In this document: piece by piece, positions 18,655 through 26,727 of the stretch
Position numbering within the stretch: position 1 is the first letter of the stretch
How the letters are laid out: each line of letters starts with the position of its first letter
NCBI GenBank assembly: GCA_021414085.1
Contig: JAIOPC010000010.1
Span: 62,001 to 126,000, forward strand
Length of the DNA stretch: 64,000 nt
Source: Actinomycetes bacterium
GTDB taxonomy: Bacteria; Actinomycetota; Acidimicrobiia; Acidimicrobiales; Ilumatobacteraceae
Direction: 5' to 3'
Notes under the pieces: model-generated
Databases searched by the model: none
What the model saw: the letters and a program-made list of their open reading frames with translations, nothing else
Told to the model about the DNA's origin: nothing
Made by a program: the position numbers and the translations under genes

Positions 18655-19038
18655 TCAGCTCTTTCTAGCGAAGATTCCCAACACGCGCTTCTTCTTCTCC
18701 TCGGTCTGTGCCGGAGCCTTCATGACCTGCAGAGACGAACTGGAAGAGACGATTGGAGCTGGCGCCGCGGCCGGTTTCGGAGCTGCCGGCTTCTTCTTGA
18801 TGGCGCCCTTCTTGACCGAACCTGTAATGGTTCCGGTCTTTGCAGCGGGCGCCTTCTTCTGGGCCGGAGCTTTTTTCTTCGCAGCCTTCTTCTTTGCTGG
18901 AGCTTTCTTCTTCGCAGCCTTCTTCTTTGCTGGGGCCTTCTTCTTGGCTGCCTTCTTCTTGGCCGGCGCCTTCTTCTTTGCGGGGGCCTTCTTCGCAGGA
19001 GCCTTCTTCTTTGCGGGAGCTTTCTTCGTAGTTGCCAT
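18655..19038 (-). CDS. Lysine/alanine/proline-rich histone-H1-like protein
   Basis: A 127-residue, very basic protein. Residues 2-67 are nearly all Lys, Ala and Pro in APAKKK and AKKK units, like the C-terminal tails of histone H1 and of actinobacterial HupB/Lsr2-associated proteins. Residues 68-127 have a Pro/Ala linker, a Ser run (SSSSS) and a basic end, KKKRVLGIFARKS. It has no globular DNA-binding domain, so it is probably a disordered nucleic-acid or polyphosphate binder; function is inferred from composition only. Confidence 0.75.
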   Translation of the reverse strand: MATTKKAPAKKKAPAKKAPAKKKAPAKKKAAKKKAPAKKKAAKKKAPAKKKAAKKKAPAQKKAPAAKTGTITGSVKKGAIKKKPAAPKPAAAPAPIVSSSSSLQVMKAPAQTEEKKKRVLGIFARKS

Positions 19039-19097
19039 GCCGCGACTTTAACGACCGCCGTTGCGTGCTTTCGGGACCCTCGCGGCCGCTCAGCTGG

Positions 19098-20183
19098 TTA
19101 CGGACGCACCTCATAGAAGGCGTTGATGCCGTGGTCGATGTCGAGACGACGGAACCGCGCGAAGCCAGCGACCTGCGCCATTTCGCGCGCGCGATTCTCG
19201 GAGAGCCCGAGAGTGCCAAGACCCTCGCCGCCGGGTTCGCTGAGCGCGGACGACATGCACGAAAGAACGCTGATGCCGTACATCAGTGAGGCCATCGGAT
19301 TCTTGCGTACGTTCTCCTCGAACGTGTCGAGCGCCTTGATGTCGACCAGCAGCCACACACCGTCTGGTTTGATTGCCGCACGGATTGCGTTCATCATTTG
19401 TTGCGGCTGCGTCATGTCGTGAATGCAGTCGAAGGTGGTGACCAGATCGACTGAGTGATCGGTCGGCATCGGCGCGACGCGAGGGTCGACAAACGACGCG
19501 TTGCGCAGGCCGCTGTCGCGCAACTTCTGCGCCGCACGATCGAGCGCGAACTGCGAGATGTCGTAGCCGAAGAAGGTCGACTTCGGAAAAGCCGCCGCCA
19601 TCAGCAAAACAGCGCTGCCAGCGCCGCTGCCGACATCGACCACGGTTGCACCGGCACCCAAACGCTCGACGACGCCATCCAGCGCAGGCAGCACAACCGG
19701 CAACAGATTCGCGTTGTTCCATGGTTCGAAACCGCGTTCGACGCCGACCGCACCTTCGGGGCCATGGCTGTCGTAGTCGTGACCGATGCCGGTTCGAAAA
19801 CTCTCGCGCACGTGCCCGAGCGCCTGCATCGTCTGGGGAAGGTGATGGAAACTGCCGACGCCATAGGCCGGATGATCCGGGGTCGCCAACACTGCAGCCG
19901 CCTCCGCAGTCAGCCCGAAGCGGTGCTCAGCGTCGATCGTGATCAGCCTGGCGGCAGCCTGATTGTGTGCCCACTCGCGCACCCAGCGCTCGTTCAGCCC
20001 GGTTCGCTCGGCAAGTTCATGGGAGGTCAGCGATTGGTCGGCTTCCTTCAGCGCGACGTACAAACCGAGCTGATCGCCCAGGTGAACCATGCCCGCCGTG
20101 ACGGCACCTTCCAGCTTGCTGAAGAGCTGGAACGAATAGAGCTTGAGTGCGTCTGCGTCCGGTGCCTTTGATGATGACGTCAT
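19098..20183 (-). CDS. Class I SAM-dependent methyltransferase with N-terminal winged helix
   Basis: A 361-residue protein. The first 100 residues form a winged-helix dimerisation-like domain (LYVALKEADQSLTSHELAERTGLNERWVREW), as in O-methyltransferases. The Rossmann core follows with motif I VVDVGSGAGSAVLLMA near residue 188, then FFGYDIS, TTFDCIHDMTQPQQMM and LLVDIKALD. ATG 20183 has CGGAG five bases upstream; GTG 20189, overlapping the crotonase stop, is an alternative. Small-molecule methylation is likely but the substrate is unknown. Confidence 0.86.
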   Translation of the reverse strand: MTSSSKAPDADALKLYSFQLFSKLEGAVTAGMVHLGDQLGLYVALKEADQSLTSHELAERTGLNERWVREWAHNQAAARLITIDAEHRFGLTAEAAAVLATPDHPAYGVGSFHHLPQTMQALGHVRESFRTGIGHDYDSHGPEGAVGVERGFEPWNNANLLPVVLPALDGVVERLGAGATVVDVGSGAGSAVLLMAAAFPKSTFFGYDISQFALDRAAQKLRDSGLRNASFVDPRVAPMPTDHSVDLVTTFDCIHDMTQPQQMMNAIRAAIKPDGVWLLVDIKALDTFEENVRKNPMASLMYGISVLSCMSSALSEPGGEGLGTLGLSENRAREMAQVAGFARFRRLDIDHGINAFYEVRP

Positions 20184-20185
20184 GG

Positions 20186-20992
20186 TCACTCCGGATCGGC
20201 GAACAGCGCCGGACGCTTCTCGAAGTTCGCCATCACGGCCTCAACCTGATTCGGGCGGCCGACGAGACTGCTGATGTAGCGACGTTCGGCAGCGAACTGC
20301 TCGGCAGCGCCGTCGTTGAACAGTCCGTTCAGCAACGCCTTGCTCGCACGGATTGCATCGGGACTACGGCCAGCGATCTCCCGCGCCATCGCCATCGCGT
20401 CGTCGTACGGGTGATCCGACAGCTTGGTAGCCAGACCGAGCGCATGCGCTTCGCGACCGTCGAACATGCGCGCCGTGAGCACAAGCTCCTTGGCGACGTC
20501 GCTGCGCACCAGTTGCGACAGCATCATCGTGCCCGTCATGTCGGGCACGATCCCCCAGTGCACCTCGCGCACGCTCATCTGCGTGTCGGGGTGCACAATC
20601 CGTATGTCGGCGCCGAGCGCAATCTGAATGCCGCCACCGATCGCATGCCCGTGCACGGCGGCAATCACTGGCACAGGAACTTCCTGCCAGACCCAGGCCA
20701 CTTGCTGACCGAGGTGTGTGATTTGGCCGTCCTTGATCAACCCCGGGTGGCCCGGGTCGTTGCCGCGATCGGCGAGCCCGGCCATCGCCCCGAAGTCCAG
20801 TCCAGCGCAGAACGAGGCGCCCTCGCCTGACAGCACGACTACACGGACTGCCTTCTCCGTCTTCAAGCGCTCACCGGCCTCGGCGAGAGCGACGAACATC
20901 GCACCATCGAGCGCGTTGCGTTTGTCGGCGCGGGTCATGCGCACATCGGCGATGCCGTCGGCGATGGAGATTGAGACACGATCATCGGCCAT
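20186..20992 (-). CDS. Enoyl-CoA hydratase/isomerase family protein (crotonase)
   Basis: A 268-residue crotonase-fold protein. Oxyanion-hole segments are GEGASFCAGLDFGAMAGL near residue 65 and AAVHGHAIGGGIQIALGADIRI near 125. In the canonical Glu pair positions it has VREVHWGIVPDMTG, so only one Glu is obvious and the reaction may differ from hydration. MADDRVSISI at 20992 is chosen as start, since the longer frame adds an unlike tail. It sits between two methyltransferase genes in a five-gene minus-strand run. Confidence 0.88.
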   Translation of the reverse strand: MADDRVSISIADGIADVRMTRADKRNALDGAMFVALAEAGERLKTEKAVRVVVLSGEGASFCAGLDFGAMAGLADRGNDPGHPGLIKDGQITHLGQQVAWVWQEVPVPVIAAVHGHAIGGGIQIALGADIRIVHPDTQMSVREVHWGIVPDMTGTMMLSQLVRSDVAKELVLTARMFDGREAHALGLATKLSDHPYDDAMAMAREIAGRSPDAIRASKALLNGLFNDGAAEQFAAERRYISSLVGRPNQVEAVMANFEKRPALFADPE

Positions 20993-21009
20993 GCCGCGAG
21001 TCTGCCAGG

Positions 21010-21837
21010 TCACCGTTTCTCGGCACGCAGCGTGAATGTCAGCGGCATTCGGTCCCGGTTGGTGCGCAGCTGCCACTCACCGGGCGTGTACTCCTCCATT
21101 GCGTCGCCGAGCGGATTCCATGGGACGGATCGATGCTCCTCGAACAACGTGATGTGCAACCCAGCGCGCCACAACGCATTGAAGATCTCGGCCAGTCCGT
21201 GGTTGAACGACACGATCGTCGGAGCTGCGAGCTCGCCCTCGTGTTCCACGTAGGTGGTGGCTTCCGTGAACACGGTCCCCTCGTTCGCGAAGTACGGGAA
21301 TTCGATCACCAGCAATCCGTCCTCGCGCGGATCGCACAGCGACCACAACACCGGATGCCCTTCGCGGATGAACAGGAAGCCGCCGGGCTTGAGCAGCGAC
21401 GCGACGATGCCCGCCCAGCGTTCGATATCGGGCAACCAGCAGAGCGCGCCGATGCCTGTGAACACAAAGTCGAACGACTCTGTTGGCAGCACATCCAGTG
21501 CTCCATAGAGGTCGCTCTCCACGAACTCGATCGAGTCGCCATAACGCGCGGCAAGTCGGCGGGCAACCTCAAGCGCTGGTGCCGAAAAGTCGAGGCCAGC
21601 CATATCGGCGCCGAGACGCGCGAGCGAAATTGTGTCGCTGCCGATATGACACTGCAGATGAACACCGCGCAAACCGCGGATGTCGCCGAGCAACGGCAAG
21701 TCGAAGCGCACGACGCCCGAGATGTGTTCGGGATCGTCAAAGCGCTCAAGCTCGTAGCCCGCTTCGTGAAACGGCACACGACTGTCCCAGTTGGCCATGT
21801 TGATTCGCGCGTAGTCGGTGAGATCGACCTCTTCCAT
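21010..21837 (-). CDS. Class I SAM-dependent methyltransferase
   Basis: A 275-residue methyltransferase beginning MEEVDLTDYARINMANWDSR, with a Rossmann core: GVHLQCHIGSDTISLARLGA as motif I near residue 60, GLDFSAPALEVAR, FVFTGIGALCWLPDIERW and LLKPGGFLFIREGHP. It resembles the methyltransferase-11/25 group; substrate unknown. Start ATG 21837 has GGTCGAG upstream; GTG 21843, overlapping the GntR stop (GTGA), is possible. It is directly coupled to the upstream GntR gene. Confidence 0.86.
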   Translation of the reverse strand: MEEVDLTDYARINMANWDSRVPFHEAGYELERFDDPEHISGVVRFDLPLLGDIRGLRGVHLQCHIGSDTISLARLGADMAGLDFSAPALEVARRLAARYGDSIEFVESDLYGALDVLPTESFDFVFTGIGALCWLPDIERWAGIVASLLKPGGFLFIREGHPVLWSLCDPREDGLLVIEFPYFANEGTVFTEATTYVEHEGELAAPTIVSFNHGLAEIFNALWRAGLHITLFEEHRSVPWNPLGDAMEEYTPGEWQLRTNRDRMPLTFTLRAEKR

Positions 21838-21839
21838 GC

Positions 21840-22565
21840 TCACTCGACCAATCGCAATCCGCTGGGCACAATCGACGGTTCTGCTTGTGGAAGGTCGACG
21901 ACGAACTCAGTGCGATGTGCCGGGAAGATGTGCTCGGACAACAGGACAGGAACACCGCCCGTCGTGGTGGTCAGTCGTTCGCAGCGCAGCACGGGGCTGC
22001 CAACCGGTATCTCAAGCACCGCTGCATCGGCGGCGGTCGCAGCGGCAGCACCGATCGTCTGCGTTGCACCGCGCAGTTGCACACCGAGCAACTCATAAAA
22101 GGGTTTGCGTTCGACGTCGCTGCGACTGAGGTGTTGGCCGAGTTCCGCAGGGCACCACACGGTGACGACCGCGAACGGCGCGCCATCGGCAAGGTTGCGA
22201 CGCTTGACGCGCAGCACCTGCGGGCAACCAAGGCGTTCGGCGACGTGTGCCGGCGCGGGCACGAAGGCAAACTCAAGAATCTGGCGCTCAGCGTGCACAC
22301 CCCGTTCGGCGAGTTGGCTCTCGATCGTCTCCAGCCCGCTGAGGCGCTGCTGCAACGGCACAGTCGCGACGTACCAGCCGAAACCTTGGCGCGAGTCCAC
22401 AATGCCTTCCTCGCGAAGCGTTTCGAGAGCGCGCCGAATCGTGACGCGGCTGACGTCGAACTCGGCGGAGAGCTCGCTCTCGCTCGGCAGCACATGCCCT
22501 GCCCCGATGTTGTGCATCCGATCGCGCAGCGTGTCCGCGATCTCTTGGTAGCGAATCGTGCGCAC
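21840..22565 (-). CDS. GntR-family regulator with UTRA ligand domain (HutC-like)
   Basis: A 241-residue regulator from GTG 22565, one base after the VOC stop (TGACGTG). The winged helix spans about 1-70 (QEIADTLRDRM, PSESELSAEFDVSRVTIRRALETLREEGIV), and a UTRA effector domain covers about 85-235 (LGCPQVLRVKRRNLADGAPFAV, VGSPVLRCERLT, GVPVLLSEHIFPAHR). HutC-type members bind GT-N-TA-N-AC-like palindromes and release DNA on binding a small metabolite. Matching dyads lie in the intergenic region upstream of its own operon and of aconitase. Confidence 0.9.
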   Translation of the reverse strand: MRTIRYQEIADTLRDRMHNIGAGHVLPSESELSAEFDVSRVTIRRALETLREEGIVDSRQGFGWYVATVPLQQRLSGLETIESQLAERGVHAERQILEFAFVPAPAHVAERLGCPQVLRVKRRNLADGAPFAVVTVWCPAELGQHLSRSDVERKPFYELLGVQLRGATQTIGAAAATAADAAVLEIPVGSPVLRCERLTTTTGGVPVLLSEHIFPAHRTEFVVDLPQAEPSIVPSGLRLVE

Positions 22566-22566
22566 G

Positions 22567-22968
22567 TCAGTCGCTCTCACCCGGCGCGTCGATCAACTCA
22601 ATTCGGTTTCCGAATGGATCGTTGATATGGCACCGCGTGGTGCCCGCGATCTCGTCGCTCCAGGTCGGCGACAGATTCCGCGCCGACACGAATGCGGCGA
22701 GGCCGCTCACGACAAGCGCCGGATGCGCCTTGCGCGCCGGCCGGAAGTCGACCTCGGCTCCGAGGTGCAATCGAACCGCGCCACATTCGAACCAGCAGCC
22801 GCCACGAGCCGCCATCACCGCCGGTTTGGGCACCTCAGTAAGACCCAGCACCCCGACATAGAACTCGCGCGCAATCGGTTCGCCGCCAACGGGCATCGCC
22901 AACTGCACATGATCGATGCCGACCCAGGTTGGCGACGTCGAATGGGCCGGAACTTGCGCTGAGCTCAC
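22567..22968 (-). CDS. VOC/glyoxalase-family protein
   Basis: A 133-residue single vicinal-oxygen-chelate domain: WVGIDHVQLAMPVGGEPIAREFYVGVLGL at the start, GGCWFECGAVRLHLG in the middle and the end motif CHINDPFGNRIELID. His of DHVQL and Glu of RIELID sit where VOC metal ligands occur. GTG 22968 is chosen because the extra residues from ATG 22989 would be encoded by AT-rich, operator-like DNA; that ATG does have GGAGG upstream. First gene of the run VOC-GntR-methyltransferase-crotonase-methyltransferase. Confidence 0.82.
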   Translation of the reverse strand: MSSAQVPAHSTSPTWVGIDHVQLAMPVGGEPIAREFYVGVLGLTEVPKPAVMAARGGCWFECGAVRLHLGAEVDFRPARKAHPALVVSGLAAFVSARNLSPTWSDEIAGTTRCHINDPFGNRIELIDAPGESD

Positions 22969-22988
22969 TTGTATGATACTTGTATACA
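22967..22988. promoter_or_regulatory. Aconitase promoter with operator-like dyads
   Basis: TATGAT (22972-22977) is a near-consensus -10 for aconitase. Overlapping it are two palindromes, GTATGATAC (22971-22979) and TGTATACA (22981-22988), inside a direct repeat ACTTGTAT at 22967 and 22978, eleven bases apart. GTATAC-type cores fit GntR/HutC operators. Binding here would block aconitase transcription and the divergent VOC-GntR operon. Confidence 0.5.
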
Positions 22989-23016
22989 TACGCCTCCGAC
23001 GCAAGGGGAAACCATC

Positions 23017-25278
23017 ATGACCGTCTCCGCTGGTACACCAATCGAACTGGTACAGGGTGTCTACTCGACGCTCGCCGACCGGGTAGCCGCTGGCCGCAAG
23101 CGTTTTGGCCGTCCGTTGACCCTCACCGAGAAGATCCTGCTCAATCACCTCGACGACCCCACCGAGGAGATCGAGCGTGGTGGTAGCTACAACGACTTCC
23201 ACCCTGACCGGGTCGCAATGCAGGATGCCACGGCCCAGATGGCCCTGCTGCAGTTCATGACCGCCGGTCTGGCGACGACAGCAGCGCCCAGCACCGTGCA
23301 CTGCGATCACCTGATCTCGGCCAAGGTCGGTGCCAAGGTCGACCTCGGCGTCGCGCTCGACACGAATCGTGAGGTGTACGACTTCCTGCGCTCGGTCAGC
23401 GCCAAGTTCGGCATCGGCTTCTGGGGGCCAGGCAGCGGCATCATCCATCAGGTCGTGCTCGAGCACTACGCCTTCCCCGGCGGAATGATGATCGGTACCG
23501 ACAGTCACACCCCGAATGCCGGCGGGCTCGGGATGGTTGCCATCGGCGTTGGTGGCGCCGATGCAGTCGATGTCATGACCGGCTTTCCGTTCAACGTGCG
23601 CTGGCCCAAGGTGATCGGCGTCAAGCTCACCGGCACACTCAGCGGCTGGAGCAGCCCGAAGGACGTCATCTTGGAGGTCGCTCGCGTGCTGACCGTTGAG
23701 GGCGGCACAGGTGCGATCGTCGAGTATCACGGTCCGGGCGCCGACACCATCTCGGCAACCGGCAAGGCGACGATCTGCAACATGGGCGCCGAGATTGGCG
23801 CGACGTGCAGCGTGTTCGGCTACGACGACAACATGGCGATGTATCTGAAGGCGACCGGTCGCGAAGGAATCGCTGATGCGGCCAGCAAGGTGGCCAGCGA
23901 TCTGCGAGCCGACGACGGAGCGCTCTACGACCAGTTGGTCGAGATCGATCTCGACCAACTGAAGCCGCTGATCAACGGCCCGCATTCGCCGGACCGCGCG
24001 AACCGCGTCGGCACTGCCGTCGGCGCTGAAGCGCGTGCCAATGGTTGGCCGTTGGAAATCTCCGCCGCGCTGATCGGTAGTTGCACCAACAGCAGCTACG
24101 AGGACATCACCCGCGCCGCGTCGATCGCGCGCCAGGCATCCGCACGCGGCTTGAAAGTGAAGACTTCGCTCCTGGTCTCGCCGGGCAGCGAACAGATTCG
24201 CGCCACGATCGAACGCGATGGTTTGATCGCTGATCTAGAAGCGATTGGGGCGACCGTGCTGGCCAACGCATGTGGTCCGTGCATCGGTCAGTGGGATCGG
24301 CCGGCGGGCGAGATCGACAAGCCGAATACGATCGTCAACTCGTTCAACCGGAACTTCCCCAAGCGCAACGACGGCTCGGCGAACACGCTGAGTTTCGTCA
24401 CGTCACCCGACACCGTGGTGGCGCTGGCGCTGGCTGGCCGACTCGACTTCGACCCGACAGTCGACACGCTCACGGCACCGAACGGCAGCGCAGTGTTGCT
24501 CGAGCCGCCCGTGGGCGAGGTGCTGCCGTCAAAGGGTTACGACCCGGGAGAGAACACGTTCACTGCTCCCCCAGCTGACGGCAGCAAGGTTTCGGTGGAG
24601 GTTTCACCGACGAGCGATCGGTTGCAACTGCTCGATCCGTTCGCACCATGGGATGGCCGCGACTACGTCGACCTGCCAATCCTGATGAAGGCAAAGGGTA
24701 AGTGCACCACCGACCACATCTCCGCCGCGGGTAAGTGGCTGACATATCGCGGCCATCTCGAGAACATCTCCGGCAACCTGTTCCTCGGTGCGGTCAGCGC
24801 GTTCGATCGGCCGGTTGGTGAGGGTGTCGACTTCCGCGACGGCAGCCCAGACACGCTGCCCAACCTTGCAAAGAAGTACGGCGAGGCCGGCATTCGCTGG
24901 GTTGCAATCGGCGATCGCAACTACGGCGAGGGCTCCTCGCGCGAACATGCAGCGATGGAGCCTCGCTTTCGCGGTGGCGTCGTCATCATCACGCGCAGCT
25001 TTGCTCGCATCCACGAGACGAACCTGAAGAAGCAGGGGCTCGTGCCGCTGACGTTCGCCGACCCCGACACGTACGACCTCATCGACGAAAGCGATCGCAT
25101 CAGCGTGCTCGACTTGCCGCCGGTGCCGGGCAAGAACGTGCGCTGTCAGATCGTCAAGCGCGACGGCACGATCATCGATTTCGAGGGCGTGCACACCTTC
25201 AGCCCCGAGCAGGTCGAGTGGTTCAAGGCGGGCTCGGCGCTCAACGTCGTACGCAAGAAGGTGGCAGCGGGCAAGTAA
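23017..25278 (+). CDS. acn: Aconitate hydratase (mitochondrial-type)
   Basis: Interconverts citrate and isocitrate through a [4Fe-4S] cluster in the TCA cycle. The 753-residue protein follows the mitochondrial (ACO2-like) form: GTDSHTPNAGGLGMVAIGVGG near residue 165, cluster cysteines in GSCTNSSYED near 355 and in ANACGPCIGQW near 420, and the swivelling domain with IGDRNYGEGSSREHAAMEPR. ATG 23017 has AAGGGGAAA upstream. Its promoter overlaps operator-like dyads next to the GntR operon. Citrate synthase lies 7 kb downstream on the same strand. Confidence 0.96.
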   Translation: MTVSAGTPIELVQGVYSTLADRVAAGRKRFGRPLTLTEKILLNHLDDPTEEIERGGSYNDFHPDRVAMQDATAQMALLQFMTAGLATTAAPSTVHCDHLISAKVGAKVDLGVALDTNREVYDFLRSVSAKFGIGFWGPGSGIIHQVVLEHYAFPGGMMIGTDSHTPNAGGLGMVAIGVGGADAVDVMTGFPFNVRWPKVIGVKLTGTLSGWSSPKDVILEVARVLTVEGGTGAIVEYHGPGADTISATGKATICNMGAEIGATCSVFGYDDNMAMYLKATGREGIADAASKVASDLRADDGALYDQLVEIDLDQLKPLINGPHSPDRANRVGTAVGAEARANGWPLEISAALIGSCTNSSYEDITRAASIARQASARGLKVKTSLLVSPGSEQIRATIERDGLIADLEAIGATVLANACGPCIGQWDRPAGEIDKPNTIVNSFNRNFPKRNDGSANTLSFVTSPDTVVALALAGRLDFDPTVDTLTAPNGSAVLLEPPVGEVLPSKGYDPGENTFTAPPADGSKVSVEVSPTSDRLQLLDPFAPWDGRDYVDLPILMKAKGKCTTDHISAAGKWLTYRGHLENISGNLFLGAVSAFDRPVGEGVDFRDGSPDTLPNLAKKYGEAGIRWVAIGDRNYGEGSSREHAAMEPRFRGGVVIITRSFARIHETNLKKQGLVPLTFADPDTYDLIDESDRISVLDLPPVPGKNVRCQIVKRDGTIIDFEGVHTFSPEQVEWFKAGSALNVVRKKVAAGK

Positions 25279-25318
25279 TTCGTTCGGCGTGCGGTCCTAG
25301 TGCGGTCAGACTGTCGCC

Positions 25319-25837
25319 ATGATGCAACGCACCGATCCACCGGCCCAGGCCGACGAGACGACCATGCTGGTCGCCTTTCTCGACTATTACCGCGCCTCGC
25401 TGATCCTCAAGTCAGAGGGTCTCACCGACGAGCAGGCACGCACCTGCGCCGTGCCGCCCAGCGACCTCAACATCACCGGTCTCATTCGGCATATGGCGGA
25501 GGTTGAGCGCGCGTGGTTTCAGCGTTGGTTCATCGAGAACGGTGCGAAGCCGATCTACTACGGCGACCACGACCCCGACGGCGATATCCACGCCGGACCT
25601 GGCGATTCGCTCGCCGACGCGATCGCTGTCTGGGAAACGGAAGTTCAGCGCGCCCGTGAGATCACGGCTAACGCTCGACCAGACGATGTCGCGAAGCATG
25701 TCGCGACTGAACCCCAGCGGGCGGGCTTCCAGCCAAACATGCGCTGGATTCTCAATCACATGATCGAGGAATACGCCCGCCATTGCGGCCACGCCGACCT
25801 ACTGCGGCAATGTCTCGACGGAGTAGTCGGCGACTGA
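25319..25837 (+). CDS. DinB-family protein (DUF664)
   Basis: A 172-residue four-helix DinB-like protein: LVAFLDYYRASLILKSEGLTDEQA, then LIRHMAEVERAWFQRWF with the first His, and NMRWILNHMIEEYARHCGHADLLRQ carrying two more. The three His form the metal site of the DinB/mycothiol-dependent enzyme fold. The DUF664 group in actinobacteria includes putative mycothiol transferases, which fits the mshC gene in this window; the activity is not proven. ATG 25319 is followed directly by a second ATG. Confidence 0.85.
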   Translation: MMQRTDPPAQADETTMLVAFLDYYRASLILKSEGLTDEQARTCAVPPSDLNITGLIRHMAEVERAWFQRWFIENGAKPIYYGDHDPDGDIHAGPGDSLADAIAVWETEVQRAREITANARPDDVAKHVATEPQRAGFQPNMRWILNHMIEEYARHCGHADLLRQCLDGVVGD

Positions 25838-25844
25838 CTCGGGT

Positions 25845-25850
25845 TAGCTT
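25845..25850 (+). promoter_or_regulatory. Leaderless-type -10 box of the LLM oxidoreductase gene
   Basis: TAGCTT seven bases before ATG 25858. It supports this ATG over longer in-frame readings that overlap the DinB gene. Confidence 0.45.
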
Positions 25851-25857
25851 TCCAGCA

Positions 25858-26715
25858 ATGGAACTTGGACTACTGATCTTTCCAACCGACAAGGGCATCC
25901 AACCCGTCGAGCTCGGGCGCGAAGCCGAGACGCGCGGTTTCAAGTCGCTGTGGTTTCCCGAGCACTCGCACATTCCCGTCAGCCGACGCACCCCATGGGG
26001 TGGACGGGTTGGCGCGCCGCCACTCCCCGATGAGTACTCGCGCACCCACGATCAGTTCATTGCTCTCGCCGCCATCGCGGCCACCACGTCGACCTTGCGA
26101 CTCGGCACAGGCATCACGCTGGTCGCGCAGCGCGATGTGTTGTGGCTGGCGAAGGAGGTCGCGTCGTTGGATGTCATCTCCAACGGGCGCGTGCTACTTG
26201 GCGTCGGTTACGGCTGGAATCACGAGGAGATGGAGAACCACAGCGTCGACATTCATCACCGACGCAAGGTCGTGCGCGAGAAGGTCCTGGCGTTGAAGGA
26301 GTTGTGGACGAAGGACGAGGCCGAGTTCCACGGTGAATACGTCAACTTCGAACCGAGTTGGAGTTGGCCGAAGCCGGTGCAACGCCCGCACCCGCCGATC
26401 GTGATTGGCGCCTCGCCCACCGATCTGCACTTCCGGCACATCATCGAGTACGGCGATGTGTGGATGCCGATCGAGGGCCGTTTCGAAGTCGACGGCAAGT
26501 GGGCTGAACTCCAGCAGGCCGCCGCCGCTGCGGGTCGCGATCCGTCGACGCTCCGTTTGGGCGTGTTCGGCGCCAAGCCCGACGCGGCGCACCTTGCGCA
26601 TTTACGCGACATCGGCGCTTCGTTTGCTGCCCTCGGGTTACCCCCAATGGATCGCGACGCAGCCATGGCCACGATGGAGAAGTACGCGCCGCTTGTCACC
26701 GAGTTCAACGGCTGA
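25858..26715 (+). CDS. LLM-class F420-dependent oxidoreductase
   Basis: A 285-residue luciferase-like (beta/alpha)8 protein. MELGLLIFPTDKG begins the barrel, FKSLWFPEHSHIP carries the conserved FPEH segment, and LGTGITLVAQRDVLWLAKEVASLDVISNGR and GVGYGWNHEEMENHSVD are characteristic of the F420-dependent LLM subgroup. PPIVIGASPTDLHFRHIIEYGDVWMP follows. Cofactor F420 is likely because npdG is also in the window; the substrate is unknown. It starts a set with lipid acyltransferase and DUF1295 genes on the same strand. Confidence 0.88.
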   Translation: MELGLLIFPTDKGIQPVELGREAETRGFKSLWFPEHSHIPVSRRTPWGGRVGAPPLPDEYSRTHDQFIALAAIAATTSTLRLGTGITLVAQRDVLWLAKEVASLDVISNGRVLLGVGYGWNHEEMENHSVDIHHRRKVVREKVLALKELWTKDEAEFHGEYVNFEPSWSWPKPVQRPHPPIVIGASPTDLHFRHIIEYGDVWMPIEGRFEVDGKWAELQQAAAAAGRDPSTLRLGVFGAKPDAAHLAHLRDIGASFAALGLPPMDRDAAMATMEKYAPLVTEFNG

Positions 26716-26727
26716 CCGCGAGGCACG

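Noticed and set aside
22969-23985. Minus-strand extension of the VOC frame across aconitase
   Set aside because: The extra 340 residues are antisense to aconitase and resemble no family; the VOC domain starts at about 22968.
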